DNA from: Clostridiales bacterium
GTDB taxonomy: Bacteria > Bacillota > Clostridia > Lachnospirales > JAQSXR01
Direction of reading: 5' to 3'
DNA: 64,000 nucleotides
NCBI GenBank assembly: GCA_029256575.1
Contig: JAQSXR010000003.1
Location: 62,001-126,000 of the forward strand
The position numbers and the translations under genes are program-made. Positions 8,327 to 17,837 of this stretch are shown here, piece after piece. The notes beneath the pieces are model-generated. The model was not told the DNA's origin, did no database searches, and was given only the letters and a program-made list of their open reading frames with translations. Numbering within the stretch: position 1 is the stretch's first letter; the number at the start of each line of letters is the position of its first letter.

Positions 8327-9880
8327 ATGACTATATTTTATGTTTTTTTAGCGGTTTATACGATATTAATGATTACCATTAGCTTAATTTCAAGAAAAAA
8401 GAACGAAACAGTTGATGGGTTTTATATGGCAGGGAGGGCTATCCCACCATGGATGTCAGCTTTTTCATATGCAACGGCTTATTTTTCAGCAGTAATGTTT
8501 ATTGGACACGCTGGCAGAAACGGTTTTAATTATGGTATTAGTTCATTATGGATTGTTTTTGGTAATGCTTTTATAGGAACTTGGCTTGCATGGAAAGTTC
8601 TTGGAATTCGAACAAGGACAATGACACATAGACTAAATGCGACAACTATGCCTCAATTTCTAGAAAAAAGATATAATTCAAAATTATTAAAATACATATC
8701 AGCATTAATTATATTTGTATTTCTAATTCCTTACGCAGCCTCAGTTTATAAGGGGTTGGGATTTCTTTTTCAAACTCTACTAGGCTTCGATTCAGAACCA
8801 ATAGAATTGATAAAATTTGGGAATAATGTTATATTAGCAATGACAGGTGAACGTATAATTTTAGTATTTATGATGCTACTTACAGCATTTTACTTATTTG
8901 TCGGCGGATTTAAAGCAGCATCTTTGGCTGACTTAATTCAAGGAATTATAATGGTAGGTGGAGTAGTAATAATGGTATTAATTGTACTTACAAACTCAAA
9001 TGTTGAGGGTATAAGCGGTGCGATTAGTAACTTGAAAAATATTGATCCTGGATTAGCAAAAGTTATTTATCCTGGAAAAGAAGTTCCTTTGATATCACTG
9101 GTAATTATGACTTCGCTTGGAGCTTGGGGACTTCCGCAAATGGTACATAAATTCTATACGATTAAAGATGAAAAATCAGTAAAAACAGCTCGTAGAGCTT
9201 CAACGTTATTTGCACTTCTTATTGCTTTTGGAGCATATTTTACAGGAGCTGTTGGGCGTTTAATAATTGGAAATGAAAAAGCAGTGGAGTATGCAGTGAA
9301 AGCTAATGGAGTAGATCAATTAGATAAGATAATGCCGATTGTTATGAATACAGCGCTTCCAAAAGTGGCAGCAGCATTAATTCTTGTACTAGTATTAGCA
9401 GCATCTATGTCAACATTAGCAGCTATCGTTATCGCAGCATCAAATACTTTTACAAATGATTTAATAAAACTCGTTGGTAAACATAATATGAAAGAAAAGA
9501 ATGCTTTATTAATCAGTAAACTAAGTTGTGTATTGTTCGTTGTAATTGCGTTTATCTTAGCTATTACACCAAACTCAATTCTAAATCTAAATGCATTATC
9601 TTGGGGTGTTGTTTCCGGGGGTATGTTAGCACCGTATCTATTAGGACTTTATTGGAAAAAGGCAACAAAAATAAGTGTTTATGCTGGGATACTGTCATCA
9701 ATTTTAATCGTTACGATAGGTGTAGTTAAATTTGGGGGAATAAGCTCTGCATATATGGCTACGATATCGGCAACTGCAATTATAGCTCCTATATTTGTAA
9801 TTATAATAGTTAGTTTATTTACAAAGAAATATGATGATGAACATATTAATCATGTGTTTGGTATTGAGAAAATAAATTAG
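8327..9880 (+). CDS. Sodium:solute symporter (SSS family)
   Basis: A 517-residue inner-membrane carrier with about 13 hydrophobic segments, matching the sodium:solute symporter family (FYMAGRAIPPWMSAFSYATA near the N-terminus; GGFKAASLADLIQGIIM about residue 190; AASMSTLAAIVIAAS about residue 360, the Na-site region). Such carriers import organic acids, proline or similar solutes with Na. The start is the ATG 8 bases after GAGGAG; an upstream GTG has no spacing for this site. It opens the PaaK-IorAB operon, only 32 bases before paaK, so an arylacetate or related aromatic acid is a plausible substrate. That assignment is inference from context. Confidence 0.85.
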   Translation: MTIFYVFLAVYTILMITISLISRKKNETVDGFYMAGRAIPPWMSAFSYATAYFSAVMFIGHAGRNGFNYGISSLWIVFGNAFIGTWLAWKVLGIRTRTMTHRLNATTMPQFLEKRYNSKLLKYISALIIFVFLIPYAASVYKGLGFLFQTLLGFDSEPIELIKFGNNVILAMTGERIILVFMMLLTAFYLFVGGFKAASLADLIQGIIMVGGVVIMVLIVLTNSNVEGISGAISNLKNIDPGLAKVIYPGKEVPLISLVIMTSLGAWGLPQMVHKFYTIKDEKSVKTARRASTLFALLIAFGAYFTGAVGRLIIGNEKAVEYAVKANGVDQLDKIMPIVMNTALPKVAAALILVLVLAASMSTLAAIVIAASNTFTNDLIKLVGKHNMKEKNALLISKLSCVLFVVIAFILAITPNSILNLNALSWGVVSGGMLAPYLLGLYWKKATKISVYAGILSSILIVTIGVVKFGGISSAYMATISATAIIAPIFVIIIVSLFTKKYDDEHINHVFGIEKIN

Positions 9881-9912
9881 ATTGAATGATTTGTGAAAGG
9901 ATGAAGGTAATT

Positions 9913-11220
9913 ATGATTTGGTCAAAGGAAGAGGTACTATCTCGAAGTGAGATAGAGCAGTTACAGTTATCAAGATTACAAGATACTGTAAAACGAGTAT
10001 ATGAGAAGGTTCCACACTATAAACAAAAATTCGATGAGGCCGGTGTTAAGCCAGAAGACATAAAATCACTTCGTGATTTAAGTAAATTACCTTTTACAGT
10101 AAAATCTGATTTACGAGATACATATCCATTTGGTTTATTTACTTGTCCAAAGGAAGACTTAGTAAGAATCCATGCTTCATCAGGTACAACAGGAAAACCA
10201 ACAGTTGTAGGATATACAAAGAACGATTTAGCGATTTGGACGGAACTGACATCAAGAGTCGCAGCCATGGGTGGAGCAACAAGTAAAGACATCGCACAAA
10301 TTGCATTTGGTTATGGGTTGTTTACTGGCGCGTTTGGCCTTCATTATGGACTCGAAAATATTGGGGCGTCTGTTATACCAATGTCCTCCGGAAATACAGA
10401 AAAACAAATAATGATAATGAAAGATTTTGGAACAACCGTTTTAGTAAGTACTCCTTCCTATGCATTATACATGGCAGAGGTAGCAAAAGAAATGGGTATT
10501 GATCCAAAGAAGGACTTGAATGTAAAGATTGGTCTATTCGGTGGGGAAGGCTCAACAGAGGCTATGAGAGCTGAATTAAATGAAAAATGGGGAATGTTTG
10601 CAACTGAAAATTACGGAATGAGTGAATTGATCGGACCTGGAGTTTCAGGTGAATGTGAAGCACTTAAAGGAATGCATATTGCAGAAGATCATTTTATTGC
10701 CGAGATTATTAATCCTGATACGGGTGAGATCTTACCTGAAGGTGAATATGGAGAATTAGTAATTACCACAATTACGAAAGAAGCTCTTCCAATTATAAGA
10801 TATAGAACAAAAGATATAACAAAGTTAATGTACGAAACATGTGAGTGTGGTAGAACATTCGTGAGAATGGCAAAATGCCATGGTAGAAGTGATGATATGT
10901 TAGTGATTCGTGGGGTAAATGTATTCCCTTCACAAATTGAAGAAATAATAATTAAAACAGAAGGAATTAGCCCACATTATGAGATAGTGGTAGATAGGCT
11001 AGGATACCTAGATACCATGTCAATACAGATAGAACTTGAAGACGACTCGATATTAGATTCTTATGTCCAATTAAATGCTCTAGAAAAGTCACTAAAACAC
11101 AAATTGAAGACAGTATTAGGAATTGATGCAACCATTAAGTTAGTTGAACAAAAGTCATTACAAAGATTTATGGGAAAAGCGAAACGTGTGACAGATTTAA
11201 GAAAGGATGACAACAAATAA
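9913..11220 (+). CDS. paaK: Phenylacetate-CoA ligase (first copy)
   Basis: An adenylate-forming ligase activating phenylacetate or a related arylacetate to its CoA thioester with ATP. The 435-residue protein has the phosphate-binding loop [10 protein letters not shown] at residues 88-97, the YGMSE motif near residue 234, and the C-terminal hinge and lysine region ([20 protein letters not shown], then GKAKRV). The ATG is chosen because it gives the MIWS start shared with the second copy (MIWN) and follows AAGG by 5 bases. Its stop overlaps the iorA start by one base, implying translational coupling. In reverse physiology it could instead take arylacetyl-CoA formed by IorAB to free acid and ATP; direction cannot be told. 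Confidence 0.92.
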   Translation: MIWSKEEVLSRSEIEQLQLSRLQDTVKRVYEKVPHYKQKFDEAGVKPEDIKSLRDLSKLPFTVKSDLRDTYPFGLFTCPKEDLVRIHASSGTTGKPTVVGYTKNDLAIWTELTSRVAAMGGATSKDIAQIAFGYGLFTGAFGLHYGLENIGASVIPMSSGNTEKQIMIMKDFGTTVLVSTPSYALYMAEVAKEMGIDPKKDLNVKIGLFGGEGSTEAMRAELNEKWGMFATENYGMSELIGPGVSGECEALKGMHIAEDHFIAEIINPDTGEILPEGEYGELVITTITKEALPIIRYRTKDITKLMYETCECGRTFVRMAKCHGRSDDMLVIRGVNVFPSQIEEIIIKTEGISPHYEIVVDRLGYLDTMSIQIELEDDSILDSYVQLNALEKSLKHKLKTVLGIDATIKLVEQKSLQRFMGKAKRVTDLRKDDNK

Positions 11221-12953
11221 TGAAAAGACTGATGTTAGGGAATGAAGCAATTGCTCAAGGAGCTTATGAAGCAGGTGTAACGGTTGGGGTCGGATATCCA
11301 GGAACTCCTAGTACTGAAATACTTGAGAATTTTGTAAAATATGATGGAGTTTCTGCAGAATGGGCTCCAAATGAAAAAGTTGCATTAGAAGTAGGAATTG
11401 GTGCTTCGTTTGCGGGAGCAAGAACACTTGTTACAATGAAACACGTTGGTGTAAATGTAGCAGCCGATCCACTATTTACGGTAGCATATACAGGAGTTAA
11501 TGGTGGTTTAGTTATGATAGCTGCGGATGATCCAGGAATGCATAGTTCACAAAATGAACAAGACACCCGTGCATTAGCTAGAGCAGCTCATGTACCGGTT
11601 TTAGAGCCATCCGATAGTTCAGAAGCAAAAGAATTTTTAAAGCTTGCATATGAATTAAGTGAAGAATACGATACACCTGTTATATTTAGAACAACTACTC
11701 GTATCGCACATGCTCAAGGAATTGTTGAAATACAAGATAAAGTAAATGTACCACTAAAAGAGTATACAAAAGATATTATGAAGAATGTTATGATGCCTGG
11801 AATGGCAATTAAACGTCACCTTATAGTAGAAGATAGAGAAAAACGTATGGCAATCGCTGCAAATACAATGTCTATCAATAAAATTGAGTATAAAGATAAA
11901 AAAATAGGCGTAATTACAAGTGGAATCCCATATCAATATGTGAAGGATGCATTACCAAATGCATCGGTTTTAAAGCTTGGAATGGTAAATCCTCTACCAA
12001 GAACTTTAATTGAGGAATTTGCCAAGAATGTTGAGACTTTATATTTAGTGGAAGAACTTGAACCAATCTTTGAAGAACAAATTAAATCTTGGGGAATTAA
12101 AGCAATCGGCAAAGAAATATTAACAGTTCAAGGAGAGTACAGTGCAAATCTTCTTGCTAGAACAATAGGTGGGATGCAAATAGAAACAGAAAAACCTGCA
12201 GAATTACCAGGGAGACCACCAGTACTATGTCCAGGATGTCCTCATAGAGGAGTATATTATACACTAAAGAAACTTGGAATACATGCAACTGGAGACATTG
12301 GTTGCTACACATTGGGAGCATTGCCTCCACTTCAAGGAATTGATACTTGTATTTGCATGGGTGCAAGTATTGGTATGATACATGGAATGGAAAAAGCAAG
12401 AGGCAGAGAATTTACGAAAGATTGGGTTGCAATTATAGGAGATTCAACATTCTTACATACAGGTGTAAATGGTTTAATCAATTTAGTATATAATCAAGGA
12501 ACTTCAACCGTAATGATACTTGATAACTCAACAACAGGAATGACTGGACATCAAGAACATGCAGCTACTGGAAAAACATTAGATGGAAATGCAACCTATG
12601 CAATTGATATCCCATCGCTTATAAAGAGCATAGGGGTAAAACATGTTATAATGGCTGATCCTTTTGATACAAAAGCACTGGAAAAAATTATTAAAACAGA
12701 AGTAGCGAGAGACGAAGCCTCCGTTATTATTGTGAAAGCTCCTTGCGAACTATTAGATAAAACAACGAAAAGAATACCAGTAGAAATTGATCAAGATAAA
12801 TGTAAACAATGTTATATTTGTACAAAACCTGGATGCCCTGCAATTATTAAGGCAGAAGATGGCACTGTTTCTATAAACACTGCATTATGTAGTGGATGTG
12901 AGTTATGCTCAGGCATATGTCCATTCAAAGCGATAGAAAAGGTAGGTAAATAA
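11220..12953 (+). CDS. iorA: Indolepyruvate ferredoxin oxidoreductase alpha subunit
   Basis: The catalytic subunit of the thiamine-diphosphate enzyme that oxidatively decarboxylates aryl-pyruvates (indole-, phenyl-, hydroxyphenylpyruvate) to arylacetyl-CoA and reduces ferredoxin. The 577 residues run as pyruvate-binding domain (GVGYPGTPSTEILENF), TPP domain (GDIGCYTLG, ASIGMIHG, IGDSTFLHTGVNGL) and a C-terminal ferredoxin domain with two [4Fe-4S] cysteine clusters (CKQCYICTKPGCP and CSGCELCSGICP). Full length for IorA. The ATG overlaps the paaK stop, and iorB starts two bases after its stop. Confidence 0.96.
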   Translation: MKRLMLGNEAIAQGAYEAGVTVGVGYPGTPSTEILENFVKYDGVSAEWAPNEKVALEVGIGASFAGARTLVTMKHVGVNVAADPLFTVAYTGVNGGLVMIAADDPGMHSSQNEQDTRALARAAHVPVLEPSDSSEAKEFLKLAYELSEEYDTPVIFRTTTRIAHAQGIVEIQDKVNVPLKEYTKDIMKNVMMPGMAIKRHLIVEDREKRMAIAANTMSINKIEYKDKKIGVITSGIPYQYVKDALPNASVLKLGMVNPLPRTLIEEFAKNVETLYLVEELEPIFEEQIKSWGIKAIGKEILTVQGEYSANLLARTIGGMQIETEKPAELPGRPPVLCPGCPHRGVYYTLKKLGIHATGDIGCYTLGALPPLQGIDTCICMGASIGMIHGMEKARGREFTKDWVAIIGDSTFLHTGVNGLINLVYNQGTSTVMILDNSTTGMTGHQEHAATGKTLDGNATYAIDIPSLIKSIGVKHVIMADPFDTKALEKIIKTEVARDEASVIIVKAPCELLDKTTKRIPVEIDQDKCKQCYICTKPGCPAIIKAEDGTVSINTALCSGCELCSGICPFKAIEKVGK

Positions 12954-12955
12954 TT

Positions 12956-13537
12956 ATGGAATCAAAGAATATATTAATTGTTGGCGTTGGCGGACAAGGA
13001 ACATTATTGACGAGCAGAATTGTCGGAAAAGTAGCGTTAGATGCAGGGTTTGATGTAAAACTATCAGAAGTACATGGTATGGCACAAAGAGGTGGTAGTG
13101 TTGTAACCCATGTAAGATATGGTGAAAAAGTTAATGCTCCCCTAGTAGAAATTGGAGAAGCGGATGTTATCTTATCATTTGAGAAATTAGAAACGAGCAG
13201 ATATGCTCACTATCTTAAACAAGGTGGAACAATTATTGCGAATGTACAAGAAATTGATCCAATGCCTGTAGTAATTGGAGCAGCCAAATATCCTAGCGGT
13301 ATAGTAGAAGGTCTTCAAGAAACGAAAGAAGTAGTGGCAGTAAATGCTTTAGAAGAAGCAAAGAAATTAGGAAATATTAAAGTGGTTAATACCTTTGTTC
13401 TTGGTGTATTAGCCCAATATTTACATTTTGAAAAAAATGAATGGATACTAGCAATTGAGCAAACTGTGCCAAAGAAATCCATTGATCTTAATATAAAAGC
13501 TTTTGAAACAGGATTTAATTTTAGAAAAGGAGAGTAA
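12956..13537 (+). CDS. iorB: Indolepyruvate ferredoxin oxidoreductase beta subunit
   Basis: Gamma-domain subunit that completes the IorAB heterodimer. The 193-residue protein starts with the family motif VGVGGQGTLLTSRI and has EVHGMAQRGGSVVTHVRYG about residues 42-60, both typical of 2-ketoacid:ferredoxin oxidoreductase gamma domains. It follows iorA by two bases and precedes the ACT protein by five, so the five central genes form a tight operon. Confidence 0.95.
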   Translation: MESKNILIVGVGGQGTLLTSRIVGKVALDAGFDVKLSEVHGMAQRGGSVVTHVRYGEKVNAPLVEIGEADVILSFEKLETSRYAHYLKQGGTIIANVQEIDPMPVVIGAAKYPSGIVEGLQETKEVVAVNALEEAKKLGNIKVVNTFVLGVLAQYLHFEKNEWILAIEQTVPKKSIDLNIKAFETGFNFRKGE

Positions 13538-13542
13538 TTGAT

Positions 13543-13950
13543 ATGCTATCTCAACTATCAGTTTTTATTGAAAATAAAAAGGGTAACTTGGTAAGGGTTA
13601 CTCAAATATTAAAAGAAAATGATGTAGATATAAGAGCAATTGCTGTATTTGATACTCCTGAATTTGGAATATTAAGACTTATCGTAATTGATCCACAAAA
13701 AGGTAAAGAAGTACTAAATGAGAAAGGATATTCGGTAAGACTTGGAGAAGTAATTGGAATTGAACTTACCGATGAACTTGGCTCACTAAATACAGTTTTG
13801 GAACTTCTAAGTGATAATGACATTACCATAAACTACATCTATTCCTTCGTTTTAAGAAAAGAAGGTTTACCTGTTATGGTTATGAATGTAAATGATATGC
13901 GATCAGCGAAAGAAACACTTGAGAAAAATGGTATATCACTATATAAATAA
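13543..13950 (+). CDS. Tandem ACT-domain protein (first copy)
   Basis: A 135-residue cytoplasmic protein made of two ACT domains ([20 protein letters not shown] at the N-terminus; [20 protein letters not shown] near residue 70). ACT domains bind small ligands, usually amino acids, to regulate enzymes. It has no catalytic domain, and its place between iorB and the second paaK suggests that it senses an aromatic amino acid or aryl acid for this operon. GGAGAG lies before the ATG. Confidence 0.9.
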   Translation: MLSQLSVFIENKKGNLVRVTQILKENDVDIRAIAVFDTPEFGILRLIVIDPQKGKEVLNEKGYSVRLGEVIGIELTDELGSLNTVLELLSDNDITINYIYSFVLRKEGLPVMVMNVNDMRSAKETLEKNGISLYK

Positions 13951-13975
13951 AATACAATGTACGGAGGATAACCTG

Positions 13976-15271
13976 ATGATTTGGAATGAACATATAGAAT
14001 GTATGGATAGAGAGCAAATTGAAAAATTACAAAGTCAAAGACTTTGTGAAATGGTAGAAAGAGTATATTATAATGTTCCTTTTTATAGAAAAAAAATGCA
14101 AGTGCTTGGATTGGAAATAGGGGACATTAAAGGAATTGAAGACTTACATAAGCTACCTTTCACAACAAAGGACGATTTAAGGGAGAACTATCCATTTGGT
14201 ATGTTTGCTGTACCAATGTCACAGGTTGTAAGAGTGCATGCATCCTCAGGAACAACAGGATTACCAACAGTAGTTGGATATACAAGGAATGATTTATCCA
14301 ATTGGTCAGAAATAGTTGCAAGAGCACTTTATGGTGCAGGAGTATCCAAAGAAGATAGAATTCAAAACTCTTATGGGTATGGATTGTTTACTGGAGGCTT
14401 AGGATTACATGGTGGGGCAGAAAAAGTTGGAGCAACAATATTACCACTTTCAGGTGGAAATACGAGAAAACAGATACAATCTTTAGTTGATTTTGAACCT
14501 ACTGCAATATCTTGCACACCTTCCTATCTTTTATACTTAGCAGAAACATTGAAAGAAGAAGAGTTATTAGATAAAATCAAACTTCGTGTTGCTATTCTTG
14601 GTGCTGAGCCTTGGACAGAAAATATGAGAAAAGAGATTGAAAAACAACTAAATATTAAAGCAATTGATATATATGGACTAAGTGAGATCATGGGGCCTGG
14701 TGTATCTTTTGAATGTATCAATCAATGTGGATCGCATATAGCGGAAGATCACTTTATTCCTGAGATAATTGATCCAAAGACTTTAAAACCACTTCCAAGA
14801 GGATCAGAAGGCGAACTAGTTTTCACAACAATTACAAAAGAAGCACTTCCTTTATTTAGATATCGTACAAAAGATTTATCAAGCTTAATATATGAAACAT
14901 GTGAATGTGGAAGAACGAGTGTTAGAATGACAAAAATAACCGGCCGTACGGACGATATGCTCATTATTAGAGGAGTTAACGTATTTCCATCTCAGATTGA
15001 GAGTGCACTACTTGAAATAGGGGAAACACAACCTCATTATATGATATATGTTGATCGTGTAAATAATCTTGATACATTAGAAGTATGGGTAGAGGTTGAT
15101 GAGAAATTCTTCTCAGATGAAATTAAGCAATTAGAAGCACTTACACGTAAAATAACAAAGCAAATTGTAAATATTATAGGAATATCAGTTAAGGTTAAAT
15201 TAGTTGAACCAAAGACGATTCTTAGAAGTGAAGGTAAGGCAAAACGTGTAGTTGATAGACGCCATATATAA
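13976..15271 (+). CDS. paaK: Phenylacetate-CoA ligase (second copy)
   Basis: A 431-residue paralogue of the PaaK encoded upstream, recognisably similar throughout. It has the loop [19 protein letters not shown], the [20 protein letters not shown] region and a C-terminal GKAKRV lysine motif, so all key elements for acyl-adenylate formation are intact. The start is the ATG 6 bases after CGGAGGAT; earlier in-frame starts lie inside the ACT gene. The two ligases may differ in arylacetate preference (phenyl-, hydroxyphenyl- or indoleacetate); this is inference. Confidence 0.92.
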   Translation: MIWNEHIECMDREQIEKLQSQRLCEMVERVYYNVPFYRKKMQVLGLEIGDIKGIEDLHKLPFTTKDDLRENYPFGMFAVPMSQVVRVHASSGTTGLPTVVGYTRNDLSNWSEIVARALYGAGVSKEDRIQNSYGYGLFTGGLGLHGGAEKVGATILPLSGGNTRKQIQSLVDFEPTAISCTPSYLLYLAETLKEEELLDKIKLRVAILGAEPWTENMRKEIEKQLNIKAIDIYGLSEIMGPGVSFECINQCGSHIAEDHFIPEIIDPKTLKPLPRGSEGELVFTTITKEALPLFRYRTKDLSSLIYETCECGRTSVRMTKITGRTDDMLIIRGVNVFPSQIESALLEIGETQPHYMIYVDRVNNLDTLEVWVEVDEKFFSDEIKQLEALTRKITKQIVNIIGISVKVKLVEPKTILRSEGKAKRVVDRRHI

Positions 15272-15290
15272 TAATATTAGGAGGTATTTT

Positions 15291-15686
15291 ATGAAGCAAA
15301 TTTCTATATTTGTTGAAAACAAACCTGGAAGATTAAATGAAGTTACAAAAATACTTGAGAATTGTGATATAAATATTCTTGCACTTACTGTTGCAGATTC
15401 TAATGAATATGGTATACTAAGACTATTGGTTTCAAATGCAGAAAGTGCACTTGATTGCTTGAAAAATGAAAACTTTTCAGTTAAATTAGTAGATGTTATT
15501 GCTGTAAATGTATCCAATATAAAAGGATCCTTACACAGGATATTAAGTGTTTTGTCTGATGGTGGAATAAGTGTTGAATATATGTATGGCTATGCAGAGG
15601 GTGAAATTGCAGCACTAATATTTAAGACGAACGATCCGATACTTGCAAGTAAATTGTTAGAAGAAAATAATTTTAAATTTTTATAA
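15291..15686 (+). CDS. Tandem ACT-domain protein (second copy)
   Basis: A 131-residue two-ACT protein, paralogue of the one before paaK2 (shared pattern ISIFVENKPGRLNEVTKILE and EYGILRLLV). The ATG follows TAGGAGGTATTTT. It is the last gene of the operon, giving each PaaK its own downstream ACT partner if iorAB is ignored. Likely a ligand-binding regulator; the ligand is unknown. Confidence 0.9.
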   Translation: MKQISIFVENKPGRLNEVTKILENCDINILALTVADSNEYGILRLLVSNAESALDCLKNENFSVKLVDVIAVNVSNIKGSLHRILSVLSDGGISVEYMYGYAEGEIAALIFKTNDPILASKLLEENNFKFL

Positions 15687-15689
15687 ACA

Positions 15690-15720
15690 TCAAGTCACCT
15701 AGAATTTGACTAGGTGACTT
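15690..15720 (+). other. Perfect 12-bp hairpin lacking a U-tract
   Basis: CAAGTCACCTAG and CTAGGTGACTTG are perfect arms around a 7-base loop, starting 4 bases after the second ACT stop. What follows is GAAACATG, not a T-run, so a normal intrinsic terminator is doubtful. It may be an mRNA 3'-end stabiliser, an operator for the next gene or a weak terminator. Confidence 0.7.
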
Positions 15721-15756
15721 GAAACATGCACACAAAAAAATATTAAGGTGGATTAT

Positions 15757-17145
15757 ATGAAGATAAAAGAAATTAATAAATTCGTTAAGGCAATCAAAGA
15801 GAAAGAAGAAATAGAATTAAATTTATCACTATTTGGAAATGCTGTTGCCACAAAGTATACAGAATTTGCAATGTTAAACTTATCTATGAGCTTCTACATG
15901 GATTGTGAAACTTTATTAACGAATCCATATAATGCTGAACTAAAGAATATTGTTAAAACTGTTATTGCAATAGTTGATAATTGCATTATTAAAGGCGATG
16001 TTTCTGTTTTTGAAAAAAGTATAGAAAAACTGGATAAGCTTAGAGGAGAAATAAGTGAGAGAGTTAAACTTCTAACGGTATATACAGATGAATTAAATAT
16101 TTATGGTAAAATACTTGAGAAGAAAATAACGAAATTCTCAGGTGAACAATTATTACTTACAGATGAGGAATATGCTGCTCGTATTCTAAACTATATTTTT
16201 AGTGAAAAAGATAATACCGTTGTAAACCTTAAGGTTAAAGATGTTGTTAGTAAACTGCCAATAAGAATGTCTAGAAGTAAGTTCTTTGATCTAGTTGAAA
16301 ATGCATTGAACGTTTATTCAGGTAATTCTTTATATAATTTAAATAGTTTTATTGAAATTCTTGAAAGCTATGCAATGGTTGCTAAACCAAATGGATATGG
16401 TGAAGATTTCCCTAAAATCCATAGGAAATTACAAGAATTACAAGTGGGCATTAATGATCTCGAGGATCAAAAAAAATACAAAAAGATATGTGAATCATTT
16501 GATAAAATGTTAATTAAAACAGAAGAAATCTCAGATTCTTATATTCAAGCAATAAAAATTATTAATGATTTATATTCAGTATTATTAGTGCTACCATATG
16601 TTGTTGAAGAAAGTAAAGTTATAGATAATTGTACGAACATAATAGCTTCTATTAGCAAAGGTTTCGTTAATAATAATATTAACGAAGAACAAGTTGATGC
16701 AATGTTTGAATCGATTGAAGGAGAACAAGAAGCTTTAATGGAAGAAATGAATACAATTTCTGAAAGGTTATTTGATATAGTTCAAGCAAATAAAGTGGAT
16801 ATTGAGAATCTTTTACTTGGAGCAAAGTTTAATTCATTAGTAAAAGCGAAAGATTTTTATACAAATAATTTATTTATGTATGTAAACCAAATCCAAGATA
16901 CAGGTGAAATTGTTGATGATAAGCAACTAAAAAAAGCACAAGAATCTATCATTAATAAGCTTTCCGAAAGTTTTGTAGATAGGAATTCAGAAATTAATTG
17001 GGCTGTTATGTCTATCGTATTAAGTGAGTTACCTATATTCTTTAAGAATACGGAAGAAATTAAAAATTATGTAATTAATTCTCTAACTTCCTGTAGAGAT
17101 AATGATGAAAAGCTTGCAAGTATTTCGTTGATATTAAGTGAATAA
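15757..17145 (+). CDS. Uncharacterised helical cytoplasmic protein
   Basis: Not recognised. The 462-residue protein is acidic, Ile/Lys/Glu/Asn-rich and probably nearly all alpha-helical, with no signal peptide, membrane segment, Cys cluster or nucleotide-binding motif. The ATG follows AAGGTGG by 5 bases; an upstream GTG within that site is less likely. Base composition is like the neighbours. It sits after the aryl-acid operon and before a small unknown gene, but the hairpin between suggests a separate unit. Confidence 0.75.
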   Translation: MKIKEINKFVKAIKEKEEIELNLSLFGNAVATKYTEFAMLNLSMSFYMDCETLLTNPYNAELKNIVKTVIAIVDNCIIKGDVSVFEKSIEKLDKLRGEISERVKLLTVYTDELNIYGKILEKKITKFSGEQLLLTDEEYAARILNYIFSEKDNTVVNLKVKDVVSKLPIRMSRSKFFDLVENALNVYSGNSLYNLNSFIEILESYAMVAKPNGYGEDFPKIHRKLQELQVGINDLEDQKKYKKICESFDKMLIKTEEISDSYIQAIKIINDLYSVLLVLPYVVEESKVIDNCTNIIASISKGFVNNNINEEQVDAMFESIEGEQEALMEEMNTISERLFDIVQANKVDIENLLLGAKFNSLVKAKDFYTNNLFMYVNQIQDTGEIVDDKQLKKAQESIINKLSESFVDRNSEINWAVMSIVLSELPIFFKNTEEIKNYVINSLTSCRDNDEKLASISLILSE

Positions 17146-17167
17146 TTTTCTGAAATATGTCAAAACT

Positions 17168-17182
17168 ATACTATTATAGTAT
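17168..17182. promoter_or_regulatory. 15-bp palindrome upstream of the 56-residue gene
   Basis: ATACTAT-T-ATAGTAT is a perfect dyad 17 bases before the ATG of the small gene and directly before its ribosome site (GTGAGGTG). It could be an operator or a -10-like region; no matching -35 was found. Confidence 0.4.
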
Positions 17183-17199
17183 AAGTGAGGTGTATTATT

Positions 17200-17370
17200 A
17201 TGGAAATTAATGAATTTGACAAATTAATGAAGACCTATATTGCTGCTGATGTTGACAATAAAATTAATATTTATTGCACTACTCAAGAGTTAACACAAGA
17301 TCAATATATGGAGTTACTTAGAAACTTTCCTAGATCGGAAATCAGGAAGTTAGAAAGAGTTCTGGCATAA
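17200..17370 (+). CDS. Small uncharacterised protein, 56 residues
   Basis: Not recognised. The protein (MEINEFDKLMKTYIAAD at the start) is charged and helical, with one Cys (Cys26). The ATG is chosen because GTGAGGTG lies 6 bases upstream; an earlier GTG is part of that site. A strong terminator directly after the stop supports a real transcribed gene. Confidence 0.65.
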   Translation: MEINEFDKLMKTYIAADVDNKINIYCTTQELTQDQYMELLRNFPRSEIRKLERVLA

Positions 17371-17378
17371 ATGAGTAG

Positions 17379-17420
17379 ACCACCGTTACAAATACAATTG
17401 TAATAGGTGGTTTAATTTTG
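17379..17420 (+). terminator. Terminator after the 56-residue gene
   Basis: ACCACC and GGTGGT enclose a second TTACAA/TTGTAA stem; followed by TTAATTTTGTT. Confidence 0.7.
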
Positions 17421-17455
17421 TTCTATTATATTCAGGTATAATAGAAAAATTTCCC

Positions 17456-17483
17456 TTGTAATAAATTCAAATTTTGCTATACT
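17456..17483 (+). promoter_or_regulatory. Candidate sigma-A promoter for the 103-residue gene
   Basis: TTGTAA and TATACT separated by 16 bases; the ATG is 28 bases downstream. Confidence 0.5.
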
Positions 17484-17511
17484 ATTAATAAAGTAAAGGC
17501 AGGTGCAGTCT

Positions 17512-17823
17512 ATGGTATTGCATAGTGACATATATATTAGTCCACATTTGCAAAAAAATTCAGATAAAATCTTCAGAAGATTAAATAAGAAACATAAAAT
17601 AAAAGATTTAGTATGTATATGTATTGCTTGTAATCCTATTAATTTATTAGAGATAATATCTATAAATGAATTATATAAGGACTTTTATGAGAACAAGCCT
17701 TACATAGTTATTGGTTTAGCAAAAGGTGAAGAAGAAGCAAGAATATTGGTAAAAGATATTATAAATGATGTTTTTTCAAAACAAGAAAATGTTGATGTAA
17801 GAAAATTCTTTAATATTAAATAA
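17512..17823 (+). CDS. Uncharacterised protein, 103 residues
   Basis: Not recognised. A basic N-terminal half (KIFRRLNKKHKIKD), then a mixed alpha/beta stretch with CICIACNPINLLEII and a GLAKGEEEARILVKDIIND helix. No membrane segment. AAGGCAGG ends 8 bases before the ATG; a GTG three codons earlier overlaps the ribosome site. It precedes the DUF2953 gene by 14 bases, so it may share an operon with DUF2953-ytfJ and could have a sporulation-linked role by context only. Confidence 0.65.
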   Translation: MVLHSDIYISPHLQKNSDKIFRRLNKKHKIKDLVCICIACNPINLLEIISINELYKDFYENKPYIVIGLAKGEEEARILVKDIINDVFSKQENVDVRKFFNIK

Positions 17824-17837
17824 TAGTTGGATGTGAG

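Noticed and set aside
15690-15720. Standard terminator of the aryl-acid operon
   Set aside because: The stem is perfect, but no U-tract follows on either strand, so it is kept only as an undefined hairpin.
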